Below are positions 11,827 through 22,531 of a stretch of DNA of 64,000 nt, one piece after another (position 1 is the stretch's first letter; every line of letters begins with the position of its first letter). The position numbers and the translations under genes were made by a program. The stretch is taken from assembly GCA_018873245.2 (NCBI GenBank), contig JAEMBT020000006.1:5725855-5789854 (forward strand), written 5' to 3'. The notes beneath the pieces were generated by a model that was given only the letters and a program-made list of their open reading frames with translations, made no database searches and was not told the DNA's origin. The stretch is from Archegozetes longisetosus (Eukaryota > Arthropoda > Arachnida > Sarcoptiformes > Trhypochthoniidae).

Positions 11827-12895
11827 TGCTGCAAATATCAATATTCATATATACTATTTCTTTAGTCAGTTGGTATTCAAGTTATAGTTTATATTGTCTT
11901 ATGCTTCAAGTATTGATTAATTCAAACAATTTTCGGTTCAAGTATTAAAAGTTTAAAATAGTTATTAAGTTTGGAAAATAGGAAAGTGTTTTGCAAAAAT
12001 GATCGATCGATAGGCTTTGGGACCTATTTATGAGTGACTAGGCAAGTTTAAATTAAGACGTTATACAGTTAACAACAGTTTGTAATTACAAATTGTAATC
12101 ACATTTATTAATAGTTTTAGTGTTTTTCGCTTTTCTCAATAAAGTCTTAGCTGTGAAAAACACGAGTTATTTTGACCTAAAAACGTTCACTCAAATCAAC
12201 ATAACTTAACATAAAATAAGAGAAATATTATTAATATTGATTTGTTTCTAATCAGAATAACTCACAACTGGTTTTGGAGAAAGTTTTCAATTTCAATTAT
12301 TCGGTCGATTGTTTGATTGGTACTTAATGGCACACTTTCGTAACAAATGAAACACTAATATAAATCAAAATAACGAAACCCAACAACTCTCAACAGTTAT
12401 TAAAACATCAATTATATAAATAAAAAAATACATGACAAGGCGTTGAGCATTAATATAAACAAAAAGCGGTCAACAATTGAATACTTTAACCGAAAATAAG
12501 TCAACAAATGTAAGAAATGACGAATAAATAGAGTTTTGTATTAAAATTAGATTGAAAGCAATGAATTTCTAATCAGCTGTTGATCCGATAATTCAAACCA
12601 TGAAAGAGAGCAATAGACAAATAATGTGTTATAGGTGTCAAGCTATGAATCCCTTTATTATTGATTATATGAATTGTTATTGATTGATGTGATATCATGT
12701 GAATAGCCGGACGTAGATTTTGTGAGAAACTAAAGGGATAAAAGTCATGCGCATTATATTAAATGAAATTAAATGAAAACAAGTCATCATTTCTGCCAAC
12801 GATTACATAAAAATAGCATAATTAACAATAATTGAATTTTTCGATAAGATTTTTATAACAAATGTTGATTAATTGTTGATCAAATAAATTAAGAA
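11827..12895. promoter_or_regulatory. Divergent intergenic region between MAT1 and RGP1
   Basis: About 1.07 kb separates two genes transcribed away from each other. It contains GATCGATCGATAGG at about 12002, a DRE-like palindromic motif resembling the one before THUMPD1. Otherwise it is AT-rich with no open frame of note. A shared bidirectional promoter is likely from the arrangement, though not shown by the sequence alone. Confidence 0.35.
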
Positions 12896-14386
12896 ATGAT
12901 TGAAATAAGTGCTCGTCTCACTCGAGGACCCGTTTACTTCACTTCAGAAACACTGAAATGTGTCATAACTTTAAAAAATGTGAAATCGGTTTCCATTCAT
13001 AAAAACAATACAAATAATGGCACTTCGAGTGATCAAAAGTCCAATGATTCGAAAAATGGGTAAATTTATAGCTCAATGAGTACTTTGAAGTAATGTTTAA
13101 CAGAATTGATTCTTAAATGACAGGGAAGTGGAAACTCTTTGTTGGGCTGGAGTTCAGATCCATTGTTATTGCACTACAGACGACACAAAAGTGATGTTTA
13201 GTGAAAGCAAATCTCAGACAGCAATCGCATCGACGGATACTTCGTTTAATCCATGTTTAATCAAAGGAGAAAAGGGACGCGTTATCTATGCGTCAAAACC
13301 AAAAATATTGTTTTGCGATTTAAGACTACTGCCGAATGAAAGCAAGACTTTTGTTTATTACGAAACAATACCTGAAGACTCAGTTCCCTCTTATAATGGA
13401 ACTAAAGTTAAATATCAGTACAAATTATCGATTGGCACTCAAAGAATTAATGCACCGATTCAGTTGTTGAGGATTCCCATCAGGATTATGTCTATTATGA
13501 ACAGTTATACTAATAGTGATACTACTAATAATCACATCAATAGTAATGATACTGAATCTAATCATGAAATTGAATACTTTGACGATTCCAAACGTAAAGA
13601 CTCAGTTGTTAGCAATCAATCTTCCAATCAAAATACTTTCGACTCAAATGAGACTGTATTAGATTTATCATTGCATAGACTTGATTGCCTCACTGCTAAA
13701 CGTTGTCCGAGTAGTTATATTATTACCAACCAATTCGGAAAAGTTGCTAAATTTTGTATATTGAAGTCTACTTATAAACTCGGAGAAGACATTGTTGGCA
13801 TATTTAACTTTGCCGAAGCCACAGTTCCGTGCGTTCAGGTCTCAAAAATAATTGATTTTCAGTTTATCAGATATCTCTCAACCTTTTTTTTTCTAATTAT
13901 TTAGTTTTCGGTAACTCTCCAAAGTGAAGAAGTAATTGAAGAAGAATATCGTACAAAACAGGGAAAGCCGTCGTCCTTCACTCATACAACTAGTTATGGA
14001 AAATATCACGACTTTTGTCTTCATATGAGACACACGCAGATGATTTTATCGGTGCCGCTAACCGTAACACCAACTTTCACGAGCGACATAAGTATGTTGA
14101 TTACTATTTCAAATTTGTTCATATCATTCAAAGTGAAATTAATTGGAATAATTATATATTTTTAGTATCGCTCTCGTGGAAACTTCATTTTGAATTTGTG
14201 ACCACAAGAAATGAAGACATGAAGAACACTGTGGAAGTTGATTCACAGGGAGCAATGGAACAGTCACCTGCACTGCTAAATGTACAAACAATGGTTTGGG
14301 ATTTACCGATTGTTATTTTTCCAACACATCCGATACAAGTGGCACGAGGCTTTCAAATTCCCGCCGCTAGTACTCTAACAGTTTGA
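12896..14386 (+). CDS. RGP1: RGP1 homologue, RAB6A-GEF complex partner 2
   Basis: Four exons: 12896-13059, 13124-13838, 13905-14091 and 14166-14386, with GT-AG introns of 64-74 bp whose phases (2, 0, 1) fit exactly; 428 residues. The start MIEISARLTRGPVYF and the blocks LCWAGVQIHC, PKILFCDLRLLPNESK, KVKYQYKLSIGTQRINAPI, FGIFKS-like KFCILKSTYKLGEDIVG, VQFSVTLQSEE, SLSWKLHFEFVT and WDLPIVIFPTHP all match RGP1 in order. Rgp1 has an arrestin-like fold and with Ric1 forms the exchange factor for Rab6/Ypt6 at the Golgi, needed for retrograde endosome-to-trans-Golgi transport. A low-complexity Asn/Ser insert lies at about residues 180-230. Its only clean AATAAA (about 14602) lies beyond the last exon of the convergent KGD4 gene. 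Confidence 0.96.
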
Positions 14387-14533
14387 AAATGTGCTAACAT
14401 AGACTTGTTTTTATTTATAAGTTATATATTATATGGAGTCCAATACTTATTATCTACAATATATTTTTTAGTATTTTATAACAACTTGAGAGCTAATCAA
14501 TTAAATTTTATACATTTAAAAATCTTCTCTTTG

Positions 14534-15349
14534 TCAAAGTGTTTCCGATCCGCCACTCTATCAAAAGATAAATTTTATTTTTATTCATAAATATCAATAT
14601 CAATAAATTTCAATTTTACTTCAATTGTCCTGATTTCGAGTGCACTAATTGGTTTTCTTTGATATCGTTTGGGCATAAGTGCCTCATCGATACCACTTCC
14701 GCGAGGAGTTGAGCCAATCGGTGGTGCAGAAGGCTGTGATTGATTAGTGTCTGCAGAAACTACACCCGCTGTTTACAAACGTTACATATGTCGCAAATCA
14801 ATTAATCAAAATTTATAAATGATATTCTCAGACACGAGGAATAGAGTTTAAGAGAGCGCAGACAATCAGGTTTATTGTTATTTTTCGCCTAACTTTTGAT
14901 TTTTTTCCTCATGACTTTGGTGAATTAGCCCAAAATCGAAAATTATTGATTTAGATTTAAGATCTATTACAACTAATTCTCGGCTTAAAATTAACTTTAA
15001 AGTGATAAAAAATCAGGTTTAGGTATAATTAAAAATTAGTCGAAAATTGAATTTTAAACCTTGAAATAAATAGTAATAAACTAACGTATTATTAGTTGGT
15101 CAAATGAATAGATATATGATTATGTGAATTGAAATAAAAGTTTAGAAAACGATTGGTTAATTCAATTAAAGTTAATAATACCATGAGTTCTAACGGTTCC
15201 GCCTTTTTTGAACTTAATAAGTGGCAAATGAGGCTTTATCACCTAATCATTCAAATATACAATTTTTAAACCAAAATAACCGGCCATTCATTCAAATCAA
15301 ATTGTCTGAAATTGCTTACTTTCCAAACTCGTGGAGCGCTTGAACTCAT
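14534..15349 (-). CDS. KGD4: Oxoglutarate dehydrogenase component 4 (KGD4/MRPS36)
   Basis: Four small exons: 15349-15320 (MSSSAPRVWK), 15242-15182 (VIKPHLPLIKFKKGGTVRTH), 14768-14620 (ending RYQRKPISALEIRTIE) and 14557-14534 (SGGSETL, stop). Intron phases 0, 1, 0 are consistent and all are GT-AG. The product, about 87 residues, aligns with the two conserved blocks of KGD4: the N-terminal VVKPHxPLIKF motif and the C-terminal YxRKxIxxEExxxIxxGG motif. KGD4 tethers the E3 subunit to the E1-E2 core of the mitochondrial 2-oxoglutarate dehydrogenase complex; it was earlier named a mitoribosomal protein. Exon 3 has a second acceptor 18 nt downstream (14750) in the same phase. A decayed copy of exons 1-2 lies at 22.36-22.53 kb on the other strand. 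Confidence 0.9.
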
Positions 15350-16210
15350 TCTTCTATTATATGATTCACTTATTATTTAATATTATATTTAATTACTTTT
15401 GAATTTAAGCCGATTTTATAGACGATTCCAATAATAAATCTATTGATAAAATATTCTCCGATTAAATGAGTTCATTTGTAATTTTAAGATTAATACTAAA
15501 TTGAAAAATTGTTTCAATTATATCATTTTGAATATAATTACCTGAAGTTCAGTTATGATTTAATCAAAAATATATTTAAATTGAAATGATTGATTAGTAG
15601 AGAGTAATTGAACCAGAAATATAACATAATTTTTCCTAAAGTCCTAATTTACCCCAAAACTTACAGAGCAAGAGATAAAAACACGTGAATAGATTCGAAA
15701 TTTTGGGCCGTTTATTAAGCGATAGATGTGACTAAATTCAATTTGAGACAAGTTTCAAAAGAATCCTCATATCAAATTTAGATCAAATAATGAGTTTTTT
15801 TCCAATTACAGCTTACAAGCAAAACAATGTTCTTCAATCTATTCAATTAAATTGATTTATGTTTTTGAAACAAATGCTCTTAATTTGCACAAAAGTTATC
15901 CAATTAAAGGACTAATAAAATTGAATTAACGGCTCTGACTCTTAGTCAAGGGTAAATATGACTCTTACGAGTCGTGGCTTCAGTTTATTCGCAGATTCTC
16001 ACTGACCGAACTTTACTTGATGAAAAACTTTTATGATAGATTGTCTTCAGTTTAATCAAAGTACCGTTCTAAAACACAAGCGATAAATGGAAAAAATTTA
16101 TTTCCAAATACTTATTAGAGTTGAGAAAAGTTTTAAAAATGTTGGCTAAATTCCGGTGTAGATCTAAGAAAAATGTTCATGCTTCATATCTCCTATGTGC
16201 ATAATTTAAC
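15350..16210. repeat. KGD4 5' flank, present in up to three copies in the window
   Basis: The DNA upstream of KGD4 recurs inverted at about 21.7-22.36 kb. Its outer part (about 15.94-16.21 kb) recurs in direct orientation at 25.69-25.99 kb. Shared landmarks include GTCTTCAGTTTAATCAAA and AATTCCGGTGTAGAT. Apart from the KGD4 promoter, which I cannot locate precisely, no gene is seen. See the inverted duplication feature for the interpretation. Confidence 0.75.
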
Positions 16211-16290
16211 CTGAGCGTGAAAAGCATCAGGCCGTGAAGCGATGGATGCGAAACGTCCCGAGTGAAGCGATCTGATGCTTTCCCCAGCTT
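16205..16290. repeat. GC-rich hairpin element
   Basis: Arms GAAAAGCATCAG and CTGATGCTTTCC enclose about 42 nt that contain two copies of GTGAAGCGAT. The patch is clearly more GC-rich than its surroundings and starts exactly where similarity to the 25.69-25.99 kb repeat stops. It is a fold-back sequence of unknown nature. The hammerhead ribozyme core (CTGANGA plus GAAA) was checked and is incomplete on both strands. Confidence 0.45.
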
Positions 16291-16569
16291 AGATTTAATC
16301 GGGTTCGTGGATGTTAGATTGAATGTGAACTCACCTGGTGTGCAGATCATTTTTCAAACAGAATTCCAAATCACTTTTTGAAAACTTAGACCTCTCCATA
16401 GACTCCATTATGAGAAAAGTAGCAATAAACACTGATTTTCCCAACTATACATGACTAAGATTTAATATTTTGTCACATCATGAGACTATTCAAGGGGGTG
16501 TATTGATGACCTCAAATCACCCCACCCAGTTACAACCCAAAGTTTTCACTCTTCCTTTATATTATAACA

Positions 16570-17222
16570 TGCCGAAGTATTACCTTCAGCAGTGGAAGAG
16601 TTAATAAAGCTACTATCCATTGATAAATTAGATCCAAGAGCCATCAAGAAGTTGAAACAATTAAATATGGAAGTTTCTCTACGCTCAATTTACAATGTGA
16701 TTAAATGCGATGGTCAAAAGCGTTCTTGTGCGGCAAGAGGTATAATTGTACCGAAAAGAAGTAACAAAGTAAAGACTAAGGAGCTCATTGAAAAGGTTGC
16801 TAAAGAAGTCAACAATAAGAATCCTAAAACACAAAATTAGATTGCAAAATTATACCACACAAGTCAACAAATTGTTAACATTATCACGAGAAAGCTAAAG
16901 TTTTTCTTAAATAACAAACATAAACAAAATCGCAAGACAAATTATAGGAAGCTATATGAAAACCATCTAGCTGGGGTAAAGTGTGAATACATTGTTACTT
17001 TAGATGAAGCTTAGGTGTACCTTAACTATTGCAATGAAGAAAGGAGAATTTGCTTCATATTGATGAAGCAAAAATGCCCCTCAAGATTAGTGAAAATACA
17101 CAAATGAAGCTCATCCTAATGGTTTTGTGGTTGGTGCGCAATGTCAGGTCGTGGAGTTGTACCATTGATTAAAGTTCCCAAGAAGGCTAAAATTAACCCA
17201 TCATATTATATTAAACATATTC
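16570..17222 (+). mobile_element. Decayed mariner/Tc1-type transposase remnant
   Basis: An 80-codon open piece (16592-16840) continues in frame past a stop into QIAKLYHTSQQIVNII, then RKLYENHLAG and EYIVTLDEA, the usual first catalytic Asp block of a mariner-family transposase, followed by SGRGVVPLIKVPKKAKINPSYY, typical of the region before the second Asp. Several stops and frameshifts interrupt it, and the part carrying the last catalytic acidic residues is missing. It is therefore a dead copy, truncated at its 3' side against another fragment at 17222. Terminal repeats were not identified. Confidence 0.7.
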
Positions 17223-17335
17223 TAGAAAGCCGAAGATATTGTTACAAAGAAAAGAAGCAGACTATCTGATAATTCATTGCAAAGTTTGATGTGTTTGAAT
17301 ACTTTTTATAAATTTTTTAACAAAATGAATCAAAT
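17222..17335 (+). mobile_element. Transposase C-terminal fragment, possibly hAT, copy 1
   Basis: One frame encodes EDIVTKKRSRLSDNSLQSLM followed by CLNTFYKFF. The same peptide block recurs at 23078-23170, so it is a dispersed element rather than a host gene. The KKxxRLSxxxLxxLxxLN pattern resembles the end of hAT-type transposases; the family assignment is tentative. It abuts the mariner remnant directly. The following stretch to 17840 contains AGCTC-rich sequence near 17415-17465 also seen beside the second copy, and nothing else recognisable. Confidence 0.4.
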
Positions 17336-17840
17336 TAGTAAATAACAAGTTCTATGATATTTAAAATAAATGCATAATCGAATTAAGATCTGTATTTTTC
17401 GATAATTTTTACAAGCTCAGAGGCGCAGCTCAAGGGTTATTGAAAACAAGCTCATTTTAGCTTGTTCATTTCGTCTTCATCTTTTCGTTTAAGTTTCGGC
17501 TATTAAGTTTCCGTAATTGCAATTCCGGGATATAATTGTTTTTTTTATTTCAAATTCTAGCAGGTTTTTATAGGAATCTACAATATATATTTTAATGGAA
17601 ATTTTATTGTTGGTCTTAATTTTTAGCTTTCTATTAATGCAGAAAGTTTGGGTCATATTTGGTTCTTAGGCACTTTTTACTATTAAGCCCTGACAACTCC
17701 TTTGCTAATGGCAACTAAATCTGAGAAAAAAATTGTAAAAATATTTATCCCGTTCTTTCGATAAATAAGTTTAAAAAGCTTTTGTAATTTTTTTTATCTT
17801 GGACTCCCTGCTTTCAAACAAAATTTTGTGTACCTTTATA

Positions 17841-18154
17841 CATACACCTATGGACAACCAGAAGTTCCGTCAGAAAATCGCTATAACTTTTGATTGGCTT
17901 GATCGATTTAAATAATTTTTACACCAAATTAACGAAGAATAAATGTAATTTCTATGACTTGAAGGAAATTTGAATATTCAGCAAGATAAAAAAAAGTTAT
18001 AGTGGTTTGAAAAAATTAAATCACATTTACATTACATTTTAAGAAACTACATTTATTCTTCGTTAATTTGGTGTAAAAATTATTTAAATCGATCAAGCCA
18101 ATCAAAAGTTATAGCGATTTTCCGACGGAACTTCTGGTTGTCCATAGGTGTATG
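17841..18154. mobile_element. MITE with about 110-bp terminal inverted repeats
   Basis: Arms of about 112 bp (17841-17952 and 18043-18154) are nearly perfect inverted copies, starting CATACACCTATGGACAACCA and including AAGTTCCGTC, AAAATCGCTATAACTTTTGA and ACACCAAATTAACGAAGAAT. About 90 bp separate them. There is no coding capacity. The layout fits a non-autonomous element, but no clean target-site duplication is visible at the ends. Confidence 0.8.
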
Positions 18155-18590
18155 AGTCTTTGATCTGCCCAAATCTTAAACTTAACCAAATCTTACTTTT
18201 ATCATAAACATAATCATTAAACTGTCCAAAACATGTTTTGATTTATTTCAATTTGGATTTTTCTTAGTAAAAATGGTTTCAAAAAATCTTTAAAAGAAGT
18301 TAAATAGATTTTATTTGTGGTTTTATTTTTCCAGTAATTTCCTATTAATTTAACCAAATATTAACAATACAACAACACAAAAGGTTTAATAAATAGAGCT
18401 AACTCATTTTAATTAAAAGTTAAATGAATTATTAAAATATCACATTTCACCAATTAGTTACTGTTTTTATCACTCAATCGTGTTAATGTTGTTTATATTT
18501 TGTATTGTGTCATTAAATTATTTAATATTATTTAAGGACTGATAGGTTAACCATAGATTTGTTACTTACATTACTTTTACTTCGGGTTTA
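18155..18590. other. AT-rich spacer, nothing recognised
   Basis: Lies between the MITE and the left end of the inverted duplication. No open frame, repeat or motif that I can support. Confidence 0.4.
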
Positions 18591-19266
18591 GAAAGTTTTT
18601 CGCATCAACTTAAAACACAAACAAAAAATACTTTGTCCCATATTTCATTAAATATATATTCTAAGAATTCGCGTAAAACATTTTTGTTGATTCCATGTGA
18701 ATTTGAAGATAAAAAATTTAATAAATTAACGCCACGCTCATATCTGTTTCATATCTGTTACATAAATCAGAAATAGACATCTGGTCTTCATAAGCTAAAT
18801 TTTAATTTTGATTTTCTGTCTTAAAGATATAAAAATGTCGCAAATGAATGAATATTGGTTCAATCAATAGCTTAAACAGTTTGCATTAGGAGTCAAATTT
18901 TTGATTAACTACACAATAATCGAGTTAAACAGATAGTATTAAGTGAGTTAGTGTACAATTACTATTATTATATTTGAACATAAAACTGACTCATTCTTCT
19001 TCATTGCATTCATAATTTTGTTTGGCTCAAACTGAAGTTATATAGAACAAGGCTTTGTTCATGTTTTGATCGCTTACGAAAGTTTATCTGAAGATTATTG
19101 GTTGAATTCTATTAACAACTTTATTAAAAATTGCCATATTTAATATTTATGCTCACATATGATTTGATATAAATTGTGTTAACTATTCGGTTATTAAATT
19201 TGAGAATCAACAAAACTTTACACTTCATATTCAGTAGTTAAGCATGACATGATGGCTCAATATCAA

Positions 19267-21098
19267 CTAAGTCTCACAAATGATGAAAAAACGGTATAAC
19301 AATCAATTGGTTGGCAATGAATGAATATAAATTGAAATATGGTTATGATTTGTTCATCAGATAAAAAAGTTTATAGATTTGCAAGTCAACTAGATTTGAT
19401 TAGTTTAGGTTTGTTTTTCCATTAGATTTATTTACTCGGAACGTATGATTTTCACATTTTCTCTTGTCATTCTCTTATCTTGTAATTCTTGCTATATTGC
19501 ATCAAATTCTCATATCAATACTTTATGGAGAAACGCTTCAGTAATTAAATTTGAAAGACTTATAGTTTTTTGATTAATTAAATTAATGAAAACTTAGTAA
19601 TAAGTTTCCCAATAAACATAACTGCAATGAAAAATGTACACTTTAGAATAACTTAAACCATGCTTATATTAATTATATGAATTTTTAGTACTCTAATTCA
19701 CAAACATATCATGTGTTCACTTTCCTAAACAAAACAAACAAGAACTGGTTCAAAACAATTTAATTTCGAATTGCAAAATATTAATTAATTTATAAATATC
19801 TCAAATGAGAGCCTCTTCACGTCAATCTATGTTCAGACAAACTTTCATAGCATTTGTATTATTTCTCAATTTCTAACTTTTTATTTTCTTAAAACCATTT
19901 TTCATTTTATTTTTAGAAATTAATCTTGCTTAATTTTATCACCAGAATATTGCATGATATTCATGTACTACACTATGCATTTTGAATATTTGTATCAGTT
20001 ATAGGTCCTTGAATAATCATTTCGATTAATTAAACTTGTTGATCATAAAAGAGGGCAAATTATTGATATTTTATTGAAAATCAATAGTAACTAGTTTTTA
20101 TCTTGAATGATACTTCATTTTAAATATAAGGATGATATTGAGAGTATTGAGAATAGTATTTTTCAAATAAGTTTATTCCATCGATAACTTAGATTAGTAA
20201 GTTATCGACCGAATTGATGAATAACCTAACCTAATGCTAAAGTTTGCTAAGATTATTGATTACATATTAATTGAATTTAATAGAAGTCTAAATTGAAAAG
20301 TATTTTATTTTCAAACTTTACATTCGTCTCAAACAATCTGACCCAACGTATTCAAAGCAAATAAAAGCTCTATAACATTAAAAGATCTTTCAGTTTATTT
20401 AATTGATTGAGAGCCATTCAAAATTGTTTATGGCTCAAGAACTTATTTAATTTGAAAAATTGCAAATCTTGAGATTAAGATAAACATGAAGTCAAACGCA
20501 GTATAGTAAAGTAATAACTTAGTCCCAAATATGTTTCATAACTATTTTTATTTAATTGTGCATTGATTTATGATTACTATAATCACTACTAAAGATTGAA
20601 TAAATCAATTAATGAACGTATTGACAACAGTTTATTTCATTGTTTTGTAGTGGATTAAAGTGCTACTGTCAGTCACTAACAATCAAGTTGGAGATTAACT
20701 CTAATTAAATTTATTTATTTGGATTTTTCGATGATAATCCCAATTATCGGCAGTACTTCAAAGAGTTGAAAGACGTACCGCTTTCAGAATTGAAAAGAAA
20801 CAAAAAAGTGTTGGCATGCACTATTAATTATATTTACATCATAGAAATACTTGTTGACAGTATAGAGGACACTGGACTATTGGTAGAAATGCTGACTTCT
20901 GGTCAACTTGACTAGAATTCATTGCGGACGCGAAATAACAGTCGAGCATTTTAAACGTTTCAAATTATCTTTATTCGAATTTATCAAAGAAAAACTAAAT
21001 ATAATGATAGTGACTTTGAATCCTATTCTTGGAAAAAGTTTTATGAATTTACAATTTCAGTTATCTCGAATATATTAGAAGAACCAGAAGATGAATGA
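19267..21098 (+). pseudogene. Globin pseudogene
   Basis: Decayed copy of the intact globin at 26.2-28.8 kb. Exon 1 remnant 19267-19360: the start codon has become CTA, an in-frame TAA follows, and the end GGTTATGATTTGTTCATCAG is preserved. Exon 2 remnant 20723-21098 begins FFDDNPNYRQYFKELKDVPL and ends EEPEDE plus stop, with a stop and frameshift near 20912-20930. Both splice sites are destroyed: the donor is ATAAAA instead of GTAAAA and the acceptor is TTTGG instead of TTTAG. The intron (about 1.36 kb) is retained, so this is a DNA-level duplicate and not a retrocopy. Confidence 0.92.
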
Positions 21099-21392
21099 AT
21101 AAATGATTATCGGTAGTCTCTTCAGATAGTCTTCAAGATTATCTAATTTTTAATAAGCAGCTGCTTTCAATCGTTATTTCTTATTTGATTAGTTGCAAAA
21201 TAAATTTATCTTTATTTAGACAATAAAAAATGCATATCATATTATTATTATTTTGGTGAAAACTCAAAAGTAGATAACCTCTTATTAATATCGTTAAAGA
21301 AATCTCTTCAAGTTAGTTATCTCGACGTTTCTGTGCATAGGAGATGTTGGACATAAACACATTTCTTAAATCTACATAAAAATTAAACCAAA

Positions 21393-21575
21393 ACACATCA
21401 ATATTTGAGAGAACCACATATTGATTTTGTACGAGTATCCGACTGGTTAATGCAGGACTTGTTTAATGCAGAACCGGTCACTGCAGCACATTTCAATGTT
21501 TTAGCTCAAACCAACTTGTCTTAACATATGTTTTCCACTGTTTTCCTCCATTATCTCCAAACCTATCTCAGAATA
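21393..21575. repeat. Repeat R1, inverted partner of 24888-25068
   Basis: Contains TTTGAGAGAACCACATATTG and GTTTTCCACTGTTTTCCTCC, whose reverse complements occur in order at 24888-25068. It sits inside the downstream flank of the globin pseudogene, where the other flank copies (25.7-26.0 kb, 15.95-16.2 kb) do not have it. It is therefore either an inserted element or a further rearranged piece. Non-coding. Confidence 0.6.
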
Positions 21576-22358
21576 ATTACTTCTGATTGTCCCGAACAGT
21601 ATTCGTGATACAACCTCAATCTAAAGAGTACTGCATTTACGTGCTCAACATTTCGGTACTTTTAGTTCATTTTTAAATTGATAGAAAACCAATTTAGTAG
21701 AAATCCATTTAATATTTTTACAAACAAAATTATAAAAAGTTGACTGATGCACGTTTATCCTCGACTAAGAGTCACAGTCGTTAGTTCAATTTTATTAATT
21801 CTTTAAATGAATAACTTTTATATAAATTAAGAGCATCTGTTTCAAAAACATAATTTAATTTGATTAAATCAATTGAGGGATATAGTTCTGCTCATCAGCT
21901 GTAATTGAAAAAAATCATTATTAATACTTTATTTGATATGAGGACTCTTTTGAAATTTGTCTAAAATTCAATTTAGACATATCTAACTCATATTAAACTC
22001 CCAATATTTCGAATCTATTCACATGTTTGTATCTCTTTTTCTGTAAGTTTTGGGGAAAATTAGGGCTTTAGAAAAATTGTGTTATATTTCAGATTCAATT
22101 ATTCTCTACTCATTTAAAATTTTCAAATTAAATGTATTTTTGATTAAATCTTAATTGAACTTCAAATAACATATTCAAAATGACGATTATATGAAACACT
22201 TTCCGAATTTAGTATTAATCTTAAATTTACAAATGAATTGATTTAATGAGAAAATATTTGATCAATCGATTTATTATAGGAATCATCTATAAAATCGGTT
22301 TAAATTCAAAAATAACTAAATATAATATTAAATAATAAGTGAGTCATATAATAGAAGA

Positions 22359-22531
22359 ATGAGTTTAAGCGCTCCACGAATCTGGAAAGTAAATCATTTC
22401 AAACAATTTGATTTGAGTGAATGGCCAGTTATTTTGGTTTAAAAATTGTATATTTACCTGAATGGTTAGATGATAAAATCATTGTTTGCCATTTATTAAA
22501 CTAAAAAAAGGCGGAACTGTTACAACTCATG
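22359..22531 (+). pseudogene. KGD4 pseudogene, exons 1 and 2 only
   Basis: Exon 1 copy 22359-22388 reads MSLSAPRIWK with an intact donor (GTAAAT). Exon 2 copy 22470-22531 follows acceptor GGTTAG but has a 1-nt insertion (62 instead of 61 nt) and a premature TAA after about eight codons. Exons 3 and 4 are absent. It belongs to the plus-strand inverted duplicate; the functional gene is at 14.5-15.35 kb on the minus strand. Confidence 0.85.

Noticed and set aside
16205-16290. Hammerhead-type ribozyme
   Set aside because: GAAAC and CTGATG words are present but not the full CTGANGA core with correctly placed stems on either strand.
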